A stretch of 64,000 nt of DNA from Streptomyces flaveolus. Lineage in GTDB: Bacteria > Actinomycetota > Actinomycetes > Streptomycetales > Streptomycetaceae. The stretch covers positions 1-64,000 of the forward strand of contig NZ_BMRV01000007.1 of assembly GCF_014648815.1 (NCBI RefSeq). The letters run 5' to 3'. The notes beneath the pieces are model-generated. The model worked only from the letters and a program-made list of their open reading frames with translations. It was not told the origin of the DNA and searched no databases. Positions 8,161 through 19,669 of the stretch are shown piece by piece (positions within the stretch are counted from its first letter, which is position 1; every line of letters begins with the position of its first letter). Made by a program: the position numbers and the translations under genes.

Positions 8161-8844
8161 GTGAGAATGAGCGGCGACGGTACGGCTGGGGGTGGCCCCG
8201 GACGCGGCCTCGGGGTGGGCGGCTCGTACCCTTCCCCGAGCTCTCGGCTCCGCTCGAGCGGGGGGTATCCCCAGCACGGCAGCGCGGCCGAACATGCTCT
8301 TCAGCGGCCCGCGGCCGTGCCGAGCAGCGGAGGGGCGACGTCCATGGCGTCCGAGCAGATCGGCTACCGCGGGCCGACGGCCTGCGCCGCCGCAGGCATC
8401 ACCTACCGGCAGCTCGACTACTGGGCCCGTACGGGTCTCGTCGAGCCCAGTGTGCGGCCCGCCCACGGGTCCGGCACCCAGCGCCTCTACAGCTTCCGCG
8501 ACGTCGTCGTGCTGAAGATCGTCAAGCGGTTCCTCGACACCGGGGTGTCGCTGCAGAACATCCGCACCGCCGTCCAGCACCTCAGGGAACGCGGCTTCCG
8601 TGACCTGGAGCGCATGACGCTGATGAGCGACGGCGCCACGGTCTACGAGTGCACCTCGCCCGACGAGGTCCACGCCCTGCTCCAGGGCGGCCAGGGCATC
8701 TTCGGGATCGCCGTCGGTGTGGTGTGGCGGGACGTCGAGAGCGCGCTGTCCCAACTGCACGGGGAGCGGATCGACACGGGCGAGACCCTGGTCGGGCCCA
8801 ATCCCGCGGACGAACTGGCACGGCGCCGCAACCGGGCGGTCTGA
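8161..8844 (+). CDS. MerR-family regulator of the ResR/Rv1830 type
   Basis: 227 aa. The first 60 residues are glycine- and serine-rich and probably disordered. A MerR helix-turn-helix follows (GYRGPTACAAAGITYRQLDY, then WARTGLVEPSVR and GTQRLYSFRDVVVLKIVKRF), with a helical tail. Rv1830 (ResR/McdR) controls growth and division genes in Mycobacterium; a similar role here is inferred. GTG 8161 has GGAGG at 8151-8155. An internal ATG at 8344 would give a form without the disordered N-terminus. It follows the bifunctional nuclease gene as in mycobacteria, but with its own promoter. Confidence 0.85.
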   Translation: MRMSGDGTAGGGPGRGLGVGGSYPSPSSRLRSSGGYPQHGSAAEHALQRPAAVPSSGGATSMASEQIGYRGPTACAAAGITYRQLDYWARTGLVEPSVRPAHGSGTQRLYSFRDVVVLKIVKRFLDTGVSLQNIRTAVQHLRERGFRDLERMTLMSDGATVYECTSPDEVHALLQGGQGIFGIAVGVVWRDVESALSQLHGERIDTGETLVGPNPADELARRRNRAV

Positions 8845-8908
8845 ACACCGCCCGGGCCCGCGCGGCAGCGACGGCGCATTGTCAGTGGCGTAGGGCAGCA
8901 TCGGAGAT

Positions 8909-10375
8909 GTGAGAACCGCGCCCACGATCCTGCATCTCGACATGGATGCCTTCTTCGCCTCGGTGGAGCAGGCGTCGAAGCCGAGCCTGCGCGGGAAGGC
9001 CGTCGTCGTCGGCGGGCTCGGACCGCGGGGAGTGGTCGCCACGGCCTCCTACGAGGCCCGGGTCTTCGGTGTCCACTCGGCGATGCCCATGGGCCAGGCC
9101 CGTCGGCTCGCGCCCAACGCCGCCTATCTCGTCCCGCGCTTCGAGCTGTACCGGTCGATCAGCGAGCAGGTGATGCGGCTGCTGCGGGAGCTGTCGCCGC
9201 TGGTGGAGCCGCTGAGCCTGGACGAGGCGTTCGTGGACCTGGAGGCCGGCGGAGCTGCCTGGGACGCGGACTCGGCGCGGCTGGTGGGGGCGAAGCTGCG
9301 CGCGGACATCCGGGCCGTCACCGGCCTCACCGGTTCGGTGGGGCTCGCCGCCTCCAAGATGCTTGCCAAGATCGCCTCGGAGGAGGCCAAGCCGGACGGG
9401 ATGGTGCTCATCGAGCCCGGGTCCGAGCGGGCCATGCTCGGCCCGAAGTCCGTCCGGATCCTCCCCGGGGTGGGACCGGCGACGGGAGACCATCTGCGGA
9501 GGGCCGGGATCACGACGGTCGAGGAGCTCGCCGAGGCGGGCGAGGACGAGCTGGTGCGGCTGCTCGGCAAGGCGCATGGGCACGCCCTGTACGCCATGGC
9601 GCTGGCGCGTGACGACCGTTCCGTGGTCGCCGAGCGGGAGACCAAGTCGGTCTCGGTCGAGGACACGTACGACGTGGACATCCACGACCGGGTGCGGGTC
9701 GGTGTGGAGGTGGCGCGGCTTGCCGACCGGTGCGTGCGGCGGCTGCGCGGCTCCGGGCTGTCCGGCCGGACCATCGTGCTCAAGGTGCGGCGGTACGACT
9801 TCTCCACGCTGACGCGCTCGGAGACCCTGCGCGGGCCCACGGACGACCCGGGGGTGGTGCGGGAGGCGGCGGCGCGGCTGCTGGACTCCGTGGACACCAC
9901 GGGCGGCGTGCGGCTGCTCGGGGTCGGCGTCAGCGGGCTCGCCGACTACACGCAGGAGGACCTGTTCGCGCAGGCCGCGGGGGAACGGGTCGAGGAGCTC
10001 GCACAGGAGCCGGGCGACGAGCCCGCCGAGGAGCACCCGCACGCGCCCGTCGAGCGCCGCTGGCCCTCCGGGCACGACGTGCGGCACACGGAGCTCGGAC
10101 ACGGCTGGGTGCAGGGCAGCGGTCTGGGGCGGGTCACGGTGCGCTTCGAGACGCCGTATTCCGGGCCCGGCAGGGTGCGGACCTTCCCCGTCGACGATCC
10201 GCGGCTTACACCGGCCGAGCCGCTGCCGCTGGTCGCGTCGGCGCAGCGAAGACCCGGGGAGGAGGGGATGACGGCGGCCTCCGCCGGAGAGGGCGCCGAA
10301 GTGGCCTCCTCGGACTCCGCAGTCCGTTCGGCCGCCGGGCTCGCCGACCCGGGGGGTGCCGGGGCGGCCCCGTGA
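8909..10375 (+). CDS. dinB: DNA polymerase IV (Y family)
   Basis: 488 aa. A translesion DNA polymerase that bypasses damaged bases at low fidelity. The palm carries HLDMDAFFASVEQ (first metal-binding Asp) and SLDEAFVDLE (Asp-Glu pair); a helix-hairpin-helix segment is at PGVGPATGDHLRRAGITTVEEL; the little-finger domain runs from about 240 to 350. The protein is longer than typical DinB (about 350 aa): after residue 360 a low-complexity acidic and proline-rich tail leads into a final segment with weak similarity to nothing I recognise. The GTG at 8909 starts the conserved region directly. No LexA-type box is obvious upstream. Confidence 0.93.
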   Translation: MRTAPTILHLDMDAFFASVEQASKPSLRGKAVVVGGLGPRGVVATASYEARVFGVHSAMPMGQARRLAPNAAYLVPRFELYRSISEQVMRLLRELSPLVEPLSLDEAFVDLEAGGAAWDADSARLVGAKLRADIRAVTGLTGSVGLAASKMLAKIASEEAKPDGMVLIEPGSERAMLGPKSVRILPGVGPATGDHLRRAGITTVEELAEAGEDELVRLLGKAHGHALYAMALARDDRSVVAERETKSVSVEDTYDVDIHDRVRVGVEVARLADRCVRRLRGSGLSGRTIVLKVRRYDFSTLTRSETLRGPTDDPGVVREAAARLLDSVDTTGGVRLLGVGVSGLADYTQEDLFAQAAGERVEELAQEPGDEPAEEHPHAPVERRWPSGHDVRHTELGHGWVQGSGLGRVTVRFETPYSGPGRVRTFPVDDPRLTPAEPLPLVASAQRRPGEEGMTAASAGEGAEVASSDSAVRSAAGLADPGGAGAAP

Positions 10376-10519
10376 GCTGCGGCCGTCGGGTCGTGGTGTG
10401 AGGCGCCCTGACGGGGCCGCGGTCGTCGGTGCCGTGGACGTGAAGGACGCCCGGGCGAGGGCCGGTCGGGGCGGTGCGCCCGGCGGCAGGTCCGCGGCCG
10501 GCGTCGGGATGCCGGGGTC

Positions 10520-10897
10520 TCAGCCCTCCTCGTTGCCCGTGCCCGCCAGCTTGCCGAAGTCGTGGTCGGGGAGCGGGGGAGCCGCGGCCACGTCGAGGCC
10601 GTAGTGGTGGTAGAGCTGGAGCTCCTGTTCCGGCGAGAGATGACGTCCGACCCCGAAGTCGGGCGCCTCCCTGATCAGGGACCGGTCGAAGGGCACGCGC
10701 AGGGTGCCGTCGACCAGCTCGCTCGGCTCCAGGGGCACGAAGGCGTCCCTGCTGAACAGGCCCGTGCGTATGGCGGCCCACTCGGGGACGCCGGTGGCAT
10801 CGTCGAGGTAGACCTCGTCGACGGTGCCGATCCTGGTGCCGTTGCGGTCGAACGCCTTGCGGCCTATCAGATTGCGCGGATCGATGTCGGTACGCAC
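10520..10897 (-). CDS. PRC-barrel domain protein
   Basis: 125 aa. An N-terminal PRC-barrel (IDPRNLIGRKAFDRNGTRIG, then TVDEVYLDDATGVPEWAAIR) is followed by RVPFDRSLIREAPDF and a C-terminal HLSPEQELQLYHHYG motif common in actinobacterial members. Such proteins bind RNA or partner proteins; the role here is unknown. GTG 10897 was chosen because GGAGG lies just upstream; an upstream GTG at 10918 would put the ribosome site inside the gene. It is transcribed away from the glycine riboswitch and converges with dinB. Confidence 0.85.
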   Translation of the reverse strand: MRTDIDPRNLIGRKAFDRNGTRIGTVDEVYLDDATGVPEWAAIRTGLFSRDAFVPLEPSELVDGTLRVPFDRSLIREAPDFGVGRHLSPEQELQLYHHYGLDVAAAPPLPDHDFGKLAGTGNEEG

Positions 10898-11057
10898 GGG
10901 CCCTCCACTAGGTCGCACTCCGGTCGCAAACCATCCGGCGAATCATCCGCCAGTACTACAAAAAGGCACATTGGGGAGAGCGGCCACTCGAAGGTGCGCT
11001 CAGTCACTCGAAGACCTGTGCGTCCGCCTCGCTGGTAGGCTGGCAAACGGCTGCTGA

Positions 11058-11262
11058 CCCCGTGCGGGAGAGTCCTCCAGACATCATCGGAGGCGCCGAA
11101 GGAGCAAATCCTCCCCGGAATCTCTCAGGCCCACGTACCGCACGGACGAGGTCACTCTGGAAAGCAGAGCGGGTGCCGACGGCCCCTGCTCTCACCGACG
11201 GTGAAAGCCGGCAACCCTCGGGCGGCCCGGTGAAGCTCTCAGGTCGAGATGACAGAGGGGGA
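11058..11262 (+). promoter_or_regulatory. Tandem glycine riboswitch
   Basis: Two consecutive glycine aptamers precede gcvP. Aptamer 1: P1 arms CGTGCGG (11061-11067) and CCGCACG (11138-11144), with core CGCCGAAGGAGCAAATCC and ATCTCTCAGG. Aptamer 2: CTCTGGAAAGCAGAG, then CACCGACGGTGAAAG, then CTCTCAGG and GACAGAGGGGG ending near 11261. These are the conserved blocks of the gcvT-type riboswitch. It should switch gcvP on when glycine is plentiful. About 63 bases separate it from the gcvP start. Confidence 0.95.
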
Positions 11263-11324
11263 GGCCGTCCGGGCACCCGCGCCGTGGTGCCCCTCGCAGG
11301 TCGTCAGACCAGGAGGCCTCCGCA

Positions 11325-14210
<2,886 letters not shown>

Positions 14211-14220
14211 GCCGGTCCGT

Positions 14221-14263
14221 GGCGAAGGCCCCGCCCCCCTTTTCCGGGGACGGGGCCTTCGCC
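14221..14263. terminator. Bidirectional terminator between gcvP and the Mop gene
   Basis: Arms GGCGAAGGCCCCG (14221-14233) and CGGGGCCTTCGCC (14251-14263), perfect over 13 bp, with a CCCCCCTTTT loop. It separates two convergent genes and can serve both strands. Confidence 0.85.
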
Positions 14264-14267
14264 CTTG

Positions 14268-14687
14268 CTACGCCGTGGCGAGCGCGACCTCGGTCGCCTT
14301 GATCAGGGCGACGACGTCGGAACCCACGAAGAGGCCCAGATCCTCGGCCGCTTCCTTCGTGATCACCGCGGTGAGCTCGGTGTCGTCCATGGTGATGTGC
14401 ACGGCCGCCATGGCCTCGCCGAGCGCGAGCCGGGTGACCGTGCCGGGTAGCCGGTTGCGGATCGACAGGCCGTCGGTCCGGCCGGTGGCGAGGGAGACCT
14501 CCGTCGACTTCACCAGGGCGCGGACGGCCGCTCCGGCGCTCAGACCGAGCTCGTCGGCGGCCTCCCGGGTGATGGCCGCGGTGAGGTCCTGGCCCCCGGT
14601 CAGGCGGACCCTGACCGTCGCCATGGCCTCGCCCGGGGTGACGCCGGTGACGGTGCCGGGGAGCTGGTTGCGGATGCTCAGGCTCAT
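14268..14687 (-). CDS. Double-Mop molybdate-binding protein
   Basis: 139 aa consisting of two tandem Mop/TOBE domains (residues 1-70 and 71-139). Each starts with SIRN-Q/R-LPGTVT and ends with a V-A/R-ALxK-S/A-TEVxLAT motif. Di-Mop proteins (molbindins) bind molybdate or tungstate in a cytoplasmic oligomer, as a store or buffer. ATG 14687 gives the start exactly at the first Mop motif. It follows modC by 26 bases on the same strand and probably ends the molybdate operon. Confidence 0.9.
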   Translation of the reverse strand: MSLSIRNQLPGTVTGVTPGEAMATVRVRLTGGQDLTAAITREAADELGLSAGAAVRALVKSTEVSLATGRTDGLSIRNRLPGTVTRLALGEAMAAVHITMDDTELTAVITKEAAEDLGLFVGSDVVALIKATEVALATA

Positions 14688-14713
14688 GGAGGCACCGTAG
14701 CCCGGGGACGCCG

Positions 14714-15799
14714 TCATGCCGGGTATGCGTGGGTCTGCGTCGCTTTGACCGTCGCCCACACCGGTGCGCCCGGGTGCAGGCCGAGCTCGGCCGCGGCGAC
14801 CGTGGTGAGGTCGGCGGCGAGTGCGAGTTCGCCGGTCAGGTCCACGCGGATCTGGTCGCCGTGGGTCTCCAGGCCCGCGACCTCGCACCGCCACAGGTTG
14901 CGCGCGCTGGAGCCGGCGGGGCGTTCCCCGTACAGGGTCACGGCGCCCGGCGGGAACGCCACGAAGACCGGTCCGGAGAGGTCCTCGGTGGTCGTGATGG
15001 CCGGACCGGCGTCGAGCCGGACGGTGTGGCCCTCGGCCCGCCCCCGGTAGAGGTTCAGGCCGACCAGCTGGGCGATGTAGTCGGTGCGGGGCCGGCGGGC
15101 GATGTCGGCGGGGCTGCCCTCCTGGACGACGGTGCCGTGCTCGACGACCACCAGACGGTCGGCCAGCACCATGGCGTCCAGCGGATCATGGGTGACCAGG
15201 ACCGCGACGGCCTCGAAGCCGGCCAGGTGACGGCGGAGCTGGGCGCGCACCTCGAGCCGCGTGCGGGCGTCCAGCGCGGCGAGCGGCTCGTCCAGGAGCA
15301 GCAGCCGGGGGTTGGTCGCCAGGGCGCGGGCGAGGGCGACGCGCTGCGCCTGGCCACCGGAGAGGCGGCGCGGCTTGGCGCCCGCGTGCTCGGCCAGGCC
15401 CATGCGGTCCAGCCACGTGGCGGCCAGGGCCCGGGCCTCGGCCTTGGTCGCGCCCCGGCAGCGCGGGCCGAAGGCCACGTTGTCGAGCGCGGTCAGGTGC
15501 GGGAAGAGCAGGTAGTCCTGGAAGACGACGCCGACCGGACGGGACTCGGGCGGCGTACGGTCCAGCGCGACCCCGTCGAGACGCAGATGACCACCGGTGG
15601 GCGCCAGCAGGCCGGCCAGGGCGCGCAGTGCGGTGGTTTTCCCGGCTCCGTTGGGGCCGAGCAGGGCGACGACCTCGCCGGGCGCAGCGGCCAGCGACAC
15701 GTCCAGGCGGAAGCCGCCGCGGTCCACGACGAGCCGCGCGTCGAGGCCGTCGCCGGGCGCGGTGCCGGTGGCCGCGGTGGTGGGCTCCGGTTCGTTCAT
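14714..15799 (-). CDS. modC: Molybdate ABC transporter ATP-binding protein
   Basis: 361 aa. Residues of about 20-235 form an ABC ATPase: Walker A GPNGAGKTT, signature LSGGQAQR, Walker B LLLLDEPLAALD, then the His switch VLVTHD. The C-terminal 120 residues form a TOBE/Mop domain with the ending LHPGAPVWATVKATQTHAY, which senses molybdate. ATG 15799 overlaps the modB stop by ATGA, so translation is coupled. It energises ModB for uptake of molybdate. Confidence 0.93.
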   Translation of the reverse strand: MNEPEPTTAATGTAPGDGLDARLVVDRGGFRLDVSLAAAPGEVVALLGPNGAGKTTALRALAGLLAPTGGHLRLDGVALDRTPPESRPVGVVFQDYLLFPHLTALDNVAFGPRCRGATKAEARALAATWLDRMGLAEHAGAKPRRLSGGQAQRVALARALATNPRLLLLDEPLAALDARTRLEVRAQLRRHLAGFEAVAVLVTHDPLDAMVLADRLVVVEHGTVVQEGSPADIARRPRTDYIAQLVGLNLYRGRAEGHTVRLDAGPAITTTEDLSGPVFVAFPPGAVTLYGERPAGSSARNLWRCEVAGLETHGDQIRVDLTGELALAADLTTVAAAELGLHPGAPVWATVKATQTHAYPA

Positions 15800-16662
15800 G
15801 CCGCCCTCATCCATCGGTCCCGCAGACCGGCCAGTACGGCGATGGAGACGGCCAGCAGCACCAGGCTGAGGGCGATCGCCGCCGCCGGATCGTTCTGCAG
15901 CGCGAGGTAGACCGCGAGCGGCATGGTCTGGGTCCGCCCGGGGAAGTTGCCCGCGAACGTGATCGTCGCCCCGAACTCTCCCAGCGCCCGCGCCCACGCC
16001 AGGACGGAGCCCGCCGCGATGCCCGGCGCGATCAGCGGCAGCGTGACCCGGCGGAACGCGGTGAAGCGGGAGGCACCGAGCGTCGTGGCGGCCTCCTCGT
16101 ACCGCGGGTCGGCGGCCCGCAGGGTGCCCTCCACGCTGATGACCAGGAACGGCATCGCCACGAACGTCTCCGCGAGGACGACGCCGGTCGTGGTGAACGG
16201 CAGCGTGATCCCGAACCACGCGTCCAGCCACTGCCCGATCACGCCGTTGCGGCCGAAGGCGAGCAGCAGCGCCACGCCGCCCACCACCGGGGGCAGCACC
16301 AGCGGCAGCGTCACCAGCGCGCGCACGAGGCCGCGGCCGGGGAAGTCCGTGCGGGCCAGCAGCCAGGCCAGCGGGACGCCGATCAGCAGGCTCAGCGCGG
16401 TCGCCGAGGTGGCGCACACCAGCGACAGCCGCAGGGCCTGCCACACCTCGGCGCTGGTCAGCTGATCGGGCAGGCTCCGCCAGGGAGCTCGCACCAGCAG
16501 GGCGATCAGTGGGAGCAGCAGGAACGCCAGGCCGACCAGGGCGGGCACCAGCAGGGGCACCGGCACGCTACGGGTGCCCCTGCGGGAACGCTCCCGGCGC
16601 GATCCGCCCTCCACGGTGTCCGCCCCGGGCCCTGCGGACTTGGTCACCGTCGGCCTCGTCAC
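15796..16662 (-). CDS. modB: Molybdate ABC transporter permease
   Basis: 288 aa with about five or six membrane spans starting at VPLLVPALVGLAFLLLPLIA. The cytoplasmic coupling loop EEAATTLGASRFTAFRRVTL (EAA motif) and ending GATITFAGNFPGRTQ are typical of ModB. The GTG at 16662 overlaps the modA TGA by GTGA. It forms the transmembrane channel with ModC and receives molybdate from ModA. Confidence 0.93.
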   Translation of the reverse strand: MTRPTVTKSAGPGADTVEGGSRRERSRRGTRSVPVPLLVPALVGLAFLLLPLIALLVRAPWRSLPDQLTSAEVWQALRLSLVCATSATALSLLIGVPLAWLLARTDFPGRGLVRALVTLPLVLPPVVGGVALLLAFGRNGVIGQWLDAWFGITLPFTTTGVVLAETFVAMPFLVISVEGTLRAADPRYEEAATTLGASRFTAFRRVTLPLIAPGIAAGSVLAWARALGEFGATITFAGNFPGRTQTMPLAVYLALQNDPAAAIALSLVLLAVSIAVLAGLRDRWMRAA

Positions 16663-17495
16663 GGCGTGCGGAACCCGGCCTCGGTGAGCACCTTCTGACC
16701 CTCGGCGGACTTCACGAGCTCGATGAAGGCCTTGCCCGCGTCCGCGTTGGGCGCCTGCTTCAGCAAGGCGATCGGGTAGTCGTTGACGGCCTTGGCCGAC
16801 TCGGGGAAGTCCACGCCCTCCACCTTGTCGCCGGCCGCCCGCACGTCGGTCTTGTAGACGACGGCGGCGTCGGCCTCCTTCAGCTCGACCTTCGTCAGGG
16901 CGCTCTTGACGTCCTGCTCGTACGAGGCGGGGGTGAGCTCGACGCCGCTCGCGTCCAGGGCCTTCTGCGCGGCGGCGCCGCACGGCACGGTCCTGTCGCA
17001 GAGCACGACCTTCAGTCGGGAGCGGGTGAGGTCCTGGAGGGAGGAGATCTTGTCGGGGTTGCCGGGCAGCGTGGCGATCTCCAGCTGGTTGCGGACGAAG
17101 GTCGCCGGGGTGCCGGCCGCGTCCCCGGCGTCGGTCACCGTGGCCATCGTCCTGGGGCTGGCGGAGGCGAACACGTCCGCGGGCGCGCCGCTGGTGATGC
17201 TGGCGGCCAGGGTGTCGCTGCCGCCGAAGTTGAAGGTGACCCGGGTACCCGGGTGCTCCTTCTCGAACGTCCTCCCGAGCGCGGTGAAGCTCTCCTCGAG
17301 CGAGGCGGCGGCGAACACGGTGACGGTGCCGGAGACCTCCGTGGCCGAGGACGAGGAGGCACCGGCCGCGTCGGAGCCGGAGTCCGAACCGGAGGACGAC
17401 GAGCAGGCGCTCAGGACCAGCAGCGCGGCGACTCCCGCACCGGTCACCGGCAAGGTCCGGATGATGCTGCGGGTCCTGCGCACGGAACGGGTCAT
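16659..17495 (-). CDS. modA: Molybdate-binding lipoprotein
   Basis: 278 aa. A basic N-terminus and hydrophobic segment end in the lipobox LVLSAC, followed by a serine-rich linker. The mature domain begins GTVTVFAAASLEESFTALG, the standard ModA opening whose serines bind the oxyanion; it ends EGQKVLTEAGFRTP. It captures molybdate outside the membrane and delivers it to ModBC. ATG 17495 was chosen; GTG one codon upstream is equally possible. A -10 box inside an inverted repeat lies about 80 bases upstream. Confidence 0.94.
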   Translation of the reverse strand: MTRSVRRTRSIIRTLPVTGAGVAALLVLSACSSSSGSDSGSDAAGASSSSATEVSGTVTVFAAASLEESFTALGRTFEKEHPGTRVTFNFGGSDTLAASITSGAPADVFASASPRTMATVTDAGDAAGTPATFVRNQLEIATLPGNPDKISSLQDLTRSRLKVVLCDRTVPCGAAAQKALDASGVELTPASYEQDVKSALTKVELKEADAAVVYKTDVRAAGDKVEGVDFPESAKAVNDYPIALLKQAPNADAGKAFIELVKSAEGQKVLTEAGFRTP

Positions 17496-17570
17496 CACGG
17501 GCCACTCCCTCTGTCACGGGGCGGGAGCCCGGCGGGCCCGGCGGCCGGGCGCACGTCGGCCTCCCCGATG

Positions 17571-17595
17571 CGCAGATCATACTTCCGCATCTGCG
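17571..17595 (-). promoter_or_regulatory. Candidate operator spanning the modA -10 box
   Basis: Read on the minus strand, CGCAGAT, 11 bases, ATCTGCG form a perfect inverted repeat (arms 17589-17595 and 17571-17577). A TATGAT -10 hexamer (17581-17576) lies within it. A dimeric repressor bound here would block modA transcription. The HTH-TOBE regulator upstream is the obvious candidate ligand-sensing partner. Confidence 0.55.
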
Positions 17596-17696
17596 AGGGA
17601 TAAGTCTCCTGTCTCATCGCATGAGCGAGCCCATGTGATCGAAAGGCTTGCATGTGCGTTCGTACGGGCGCCGGGGCGGCGCGTCTCGGAGACGGG

Positions 17697-18092
17697 TCAC
17701 GTTCTGTCGATATGGACATTCGTCGACTTCACGCGGGCGGTGGCCTCCATCCCGACCTCCAGGCCGAGTTCCTCGACCGCCTCGCGGGTCAGCAGGGAGA
17801 CGAGCCGGTGCGGGCCGGCCTGGATCTCGACCTGGGCCGCGACGTCGCCGAGCTTGATCGCGGTCACGATCCCGGGGAAGGCGTTGCGGACCGAGGTGTG
17901 GGGGGTGTCGTCGTCGGCGGCGCCCGACCGGGCCAGGTCGACCGAGAACGCTGCCAGGTCCCGCCCGTCGACGAGCCGCCGTCCGCCCTCGTCGCGGTGT
18001 GTGGTGATCCGGCCCGCGTCGGCCCAGCGGCGGGCGGTGTCCGGGCTGACGCCGAGCAGCCGCGCCGCCTGGCCGATCGTGTAGGACTGCAT
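17697..18092 (-). CDS. HTH-TOBE transcriptional regulator of molybdate genes
   Basis: 131 aa. Residues 1-55 form a MerR/excisionase-type helix-turn-helix (YTIGQAARLLGVSPDTARRW, then DEGGRRLVDGRDLAAF). Residues 65-131 form a TOBE/Mop domain (SVRNAFPGIVTAIKLGDVAA to ATARVKSTNVHIDR). It thus joins a DNA-binding head to a molybdate-binding tail, a compact alternative to ModE. ATG 18092 begins the HTH; GTG 18101 would add three residues. It lies upstream of modABC on the same strand, so it may control the operon from the repeat at 17571-17595. Confidence 0.85.
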   Translation of the reverse strand: MQSYTIGQAARLLGVSPDTARRWADAGRITTHRDEGGRRLVDGRDLAAFSVDLARSGAADDDTPHTSVRNAFPGIVTAIKLGDVAAQVEIQAGPHRLVSLLTREAVEELGLEVGMEATARVKSTNVHIDRT

Positions 18093-18278
18093 GCCGGTCA
18101 CGATAGGTGGCGGCGACGGTCCGGTGGGCGCAGGGGCCGCGCGGACGCCCCGCTGGTATGGGGCAGGTGCGACGAACGTTCGCGGCCTCAGCCGAATGTT
18201 TCGGCCATCTCCTGCCCTTCTGGGGCTCGTCGTGGCCCCTCGAGCGGGGCCGATCACAGATTCCTTCGGTACAAGGGC

Positions 18279-18308
18279 TTGCCACCGTTTATGGGCTGTC
18301 TCTAGGGT
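18279..18308 (+). promoter_or_regulatory. Promoter TTGCCA-18-TAGGGT of the sugar operon
   Basis: TTGCCA at 18279-18284, an 18-base spacer and TAGGGT at 18303-18308. Transcription would start near 18315, upstream of the palindrome at 18337-18353. Confidence 0.6.
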
Positions 18309-18336
18309 GCGGCAACAACGCAGCTTTCTGAATTCC

Positions 18337-18353
18337 TTCCGAAACTTTCGGAA
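18337..18353. promoter_or_regulatory. Palindromic operator resembling the xylobiose repressor site
   Basis: TTCCGAAACTTTCGGAA is a perfect 17-bp palindrome just downstream of the promoter and 18 bases before the solute-binding protein start. Its core CGAAA-C-TTTCG resembles the CGAA-N-TTCG type sequence that I recall for BxlR, the LacI-family repressor of xylobiose uptake in Streptomyces, also located downstream of the promoter. Confidence 0.7.
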
Positions 18354-18371
18354 TTACTCGAGGAGCGCAAG

Positions 18372-19664
18372 ATGGGCGACCCGGCACTGTCCCGCCGCGG
18401 CTTCATGGCGGCCTCCGCCGCGGCCGGTCTGGGAATGACGGCACTGAGCGGCTGTGGCGGCGACTCCGAGGGAGGTTCGTCGGGAACCACCACGATCGAG
18501 TGGTGGAACATCTCCACCACCCAGCCGACCAAGGACGTCTGGGCAGCGCTCGCGAAGCAGTTCGAGGCGCAGAACCCCAAGGTGAAGGTGAAGATCGTCC
18601 AGCTGGAGAACGACGCCTACAAGTCCAAAATGACGGCGCTCACCGCCTCCGGGAAACTCCCCGACATCTTCCACACCTGGGGCGGCGGCGTCCTCAAGCA
18701 GCAGGTCGAGGCCGGTCTCGTCGAGGACCTCACGGACCGGACGAAGGAGTGGGGCGACGGCCTGCTGCCGGTCGCCAAGGAGCCGTACCTCATCGAGGAC
18801 AAGGTGTACGGCATCCCGTTCGACATCGGCATGGTCGGCTTCTGGTACAACAAGGCGCACTTCAAGAAGGCGGGCATCGCCGCGCCGCCGACCACCTGGA
18901 GCGGCTTCCTCGACGCCGTGCGCGCGCTGAAGGCCGCGAGGATCACGCCCATCGCCCTGGCCGGCAAGGAGAAGTGGCCCGGGATGTACTACTGGGCGTA
19001 CCTGGCGATGCGCACCGCCGGAGCCGGTGCCCTGGAGAAGGCCAACGACGACAAGGACTTCACCGGGGACGAGTTCGTCCAGGCCGGGCAGCACCTGCAG
19101 GAGCTGGCGGACCTCCAGCCGTTCCAGAAGGGCTTCCTCGGGGCCGCCTACTCCACTCCCAGCGGCCAGGCCGCGGCCGTCGGCAACGGCAAGGCCGCGA
19201 TGGAACTGATGGGTCAGTGGGCCCCGGTGGTGGAGGCCGACTCGGGCAAGGGCCTGGGGAAGGACCTCGGCTTCTTCCCGTTCCCGGCCGTCGAGGGCGG
19301 CAAGGGCGCGATCACCGAGGTGTTCGGCGGCGGCGGAGGACACGCGCTGCGCCAGGGCGCCCCGCAGGCCGCCGTCGACTTCCTGAAGTTCTTCGCCTCG
19401 GCCGCCACCGACCGCGAACTGGTCAAGAAGACCGGAGTCCTCCCGGTGGTACCGGCCGCCGAGGACGTCCTGACCGACCCCAACCTCCAGGCCGTGCAGA
19501 AGCAGCTCAAGGGAACCACCGGCTTCCAGCTCTACCTCGACCAGGCCTACGCGCCCGCCCTCGGCCAGGAGATCAACGACAGCGTCGCCGCGCTCATCGC
19601 CGGCTCCAAGTCGCCGCAACAGGTCGCCGAGTCGATCACGAAGACCGCGAAGGAAGAGCAGTAG
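18372..19664 (+). CDS. Sugar ABC transporter substrate-binding lipoprotein (xylobiose-type)
   Basis: 430 aa. The N-terminus carries a twin-arginine motif SRRGFMAASAAAG and the lipobox LSGC, so it is probably a Tat-exported lipoprotein. The mature part is a family 1 solute-binding protein (TTIEWWNIST, LPDIFHTWGGGVLKQQVEAG, TWSGFLDAVRALK). ATG 18372 follows GAGGA at 18360-18364. It begins an operon with two permeases and a GH10 xylanase, so xylo-oligosaccharides, probably xylobiose, are the likely cargo; this is inference from context and from the operator. Confidence 0.9.
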   Translation: MGDPALSRRGFMAASAAAGLGMTALSGCGGDSEGGSSGTTTIEWWNISTTQPTKDVWAALAKQFEAQNPKVKVKIVQLENDAYKSKMTALTASGKLPDIFHTWGGGVLKQQVEAGLVEDLTDRTKEWGDGLLPVAKEPYLIEDKVYGIPFDIGMVGFWYNKAHFKKAGIAAPPTTWSGFLDAVRALKAARITPIALAGKEKWPGMYYWAYLAMRTAGAGALEKANDDKDFTGDEFVQAGQHLQELADLQPFQKGFLGAAYSTPSGQAAAVGNGKAAMELMGQWAPVVEADSGKGLGKDLGFFPFPAVEGGKGAITEVFGGGGGHALRQGAPQAAVDFLKFFASAATDRELVKKTGVLPVVPAAEDVLTDPNLQAVQKQLKGTTGFQLYLDQAYAPALGQEINDSVAALIAGSKSPQQVAESITKTAKEEQ

Positions 19665-19669
19665 GCCCG

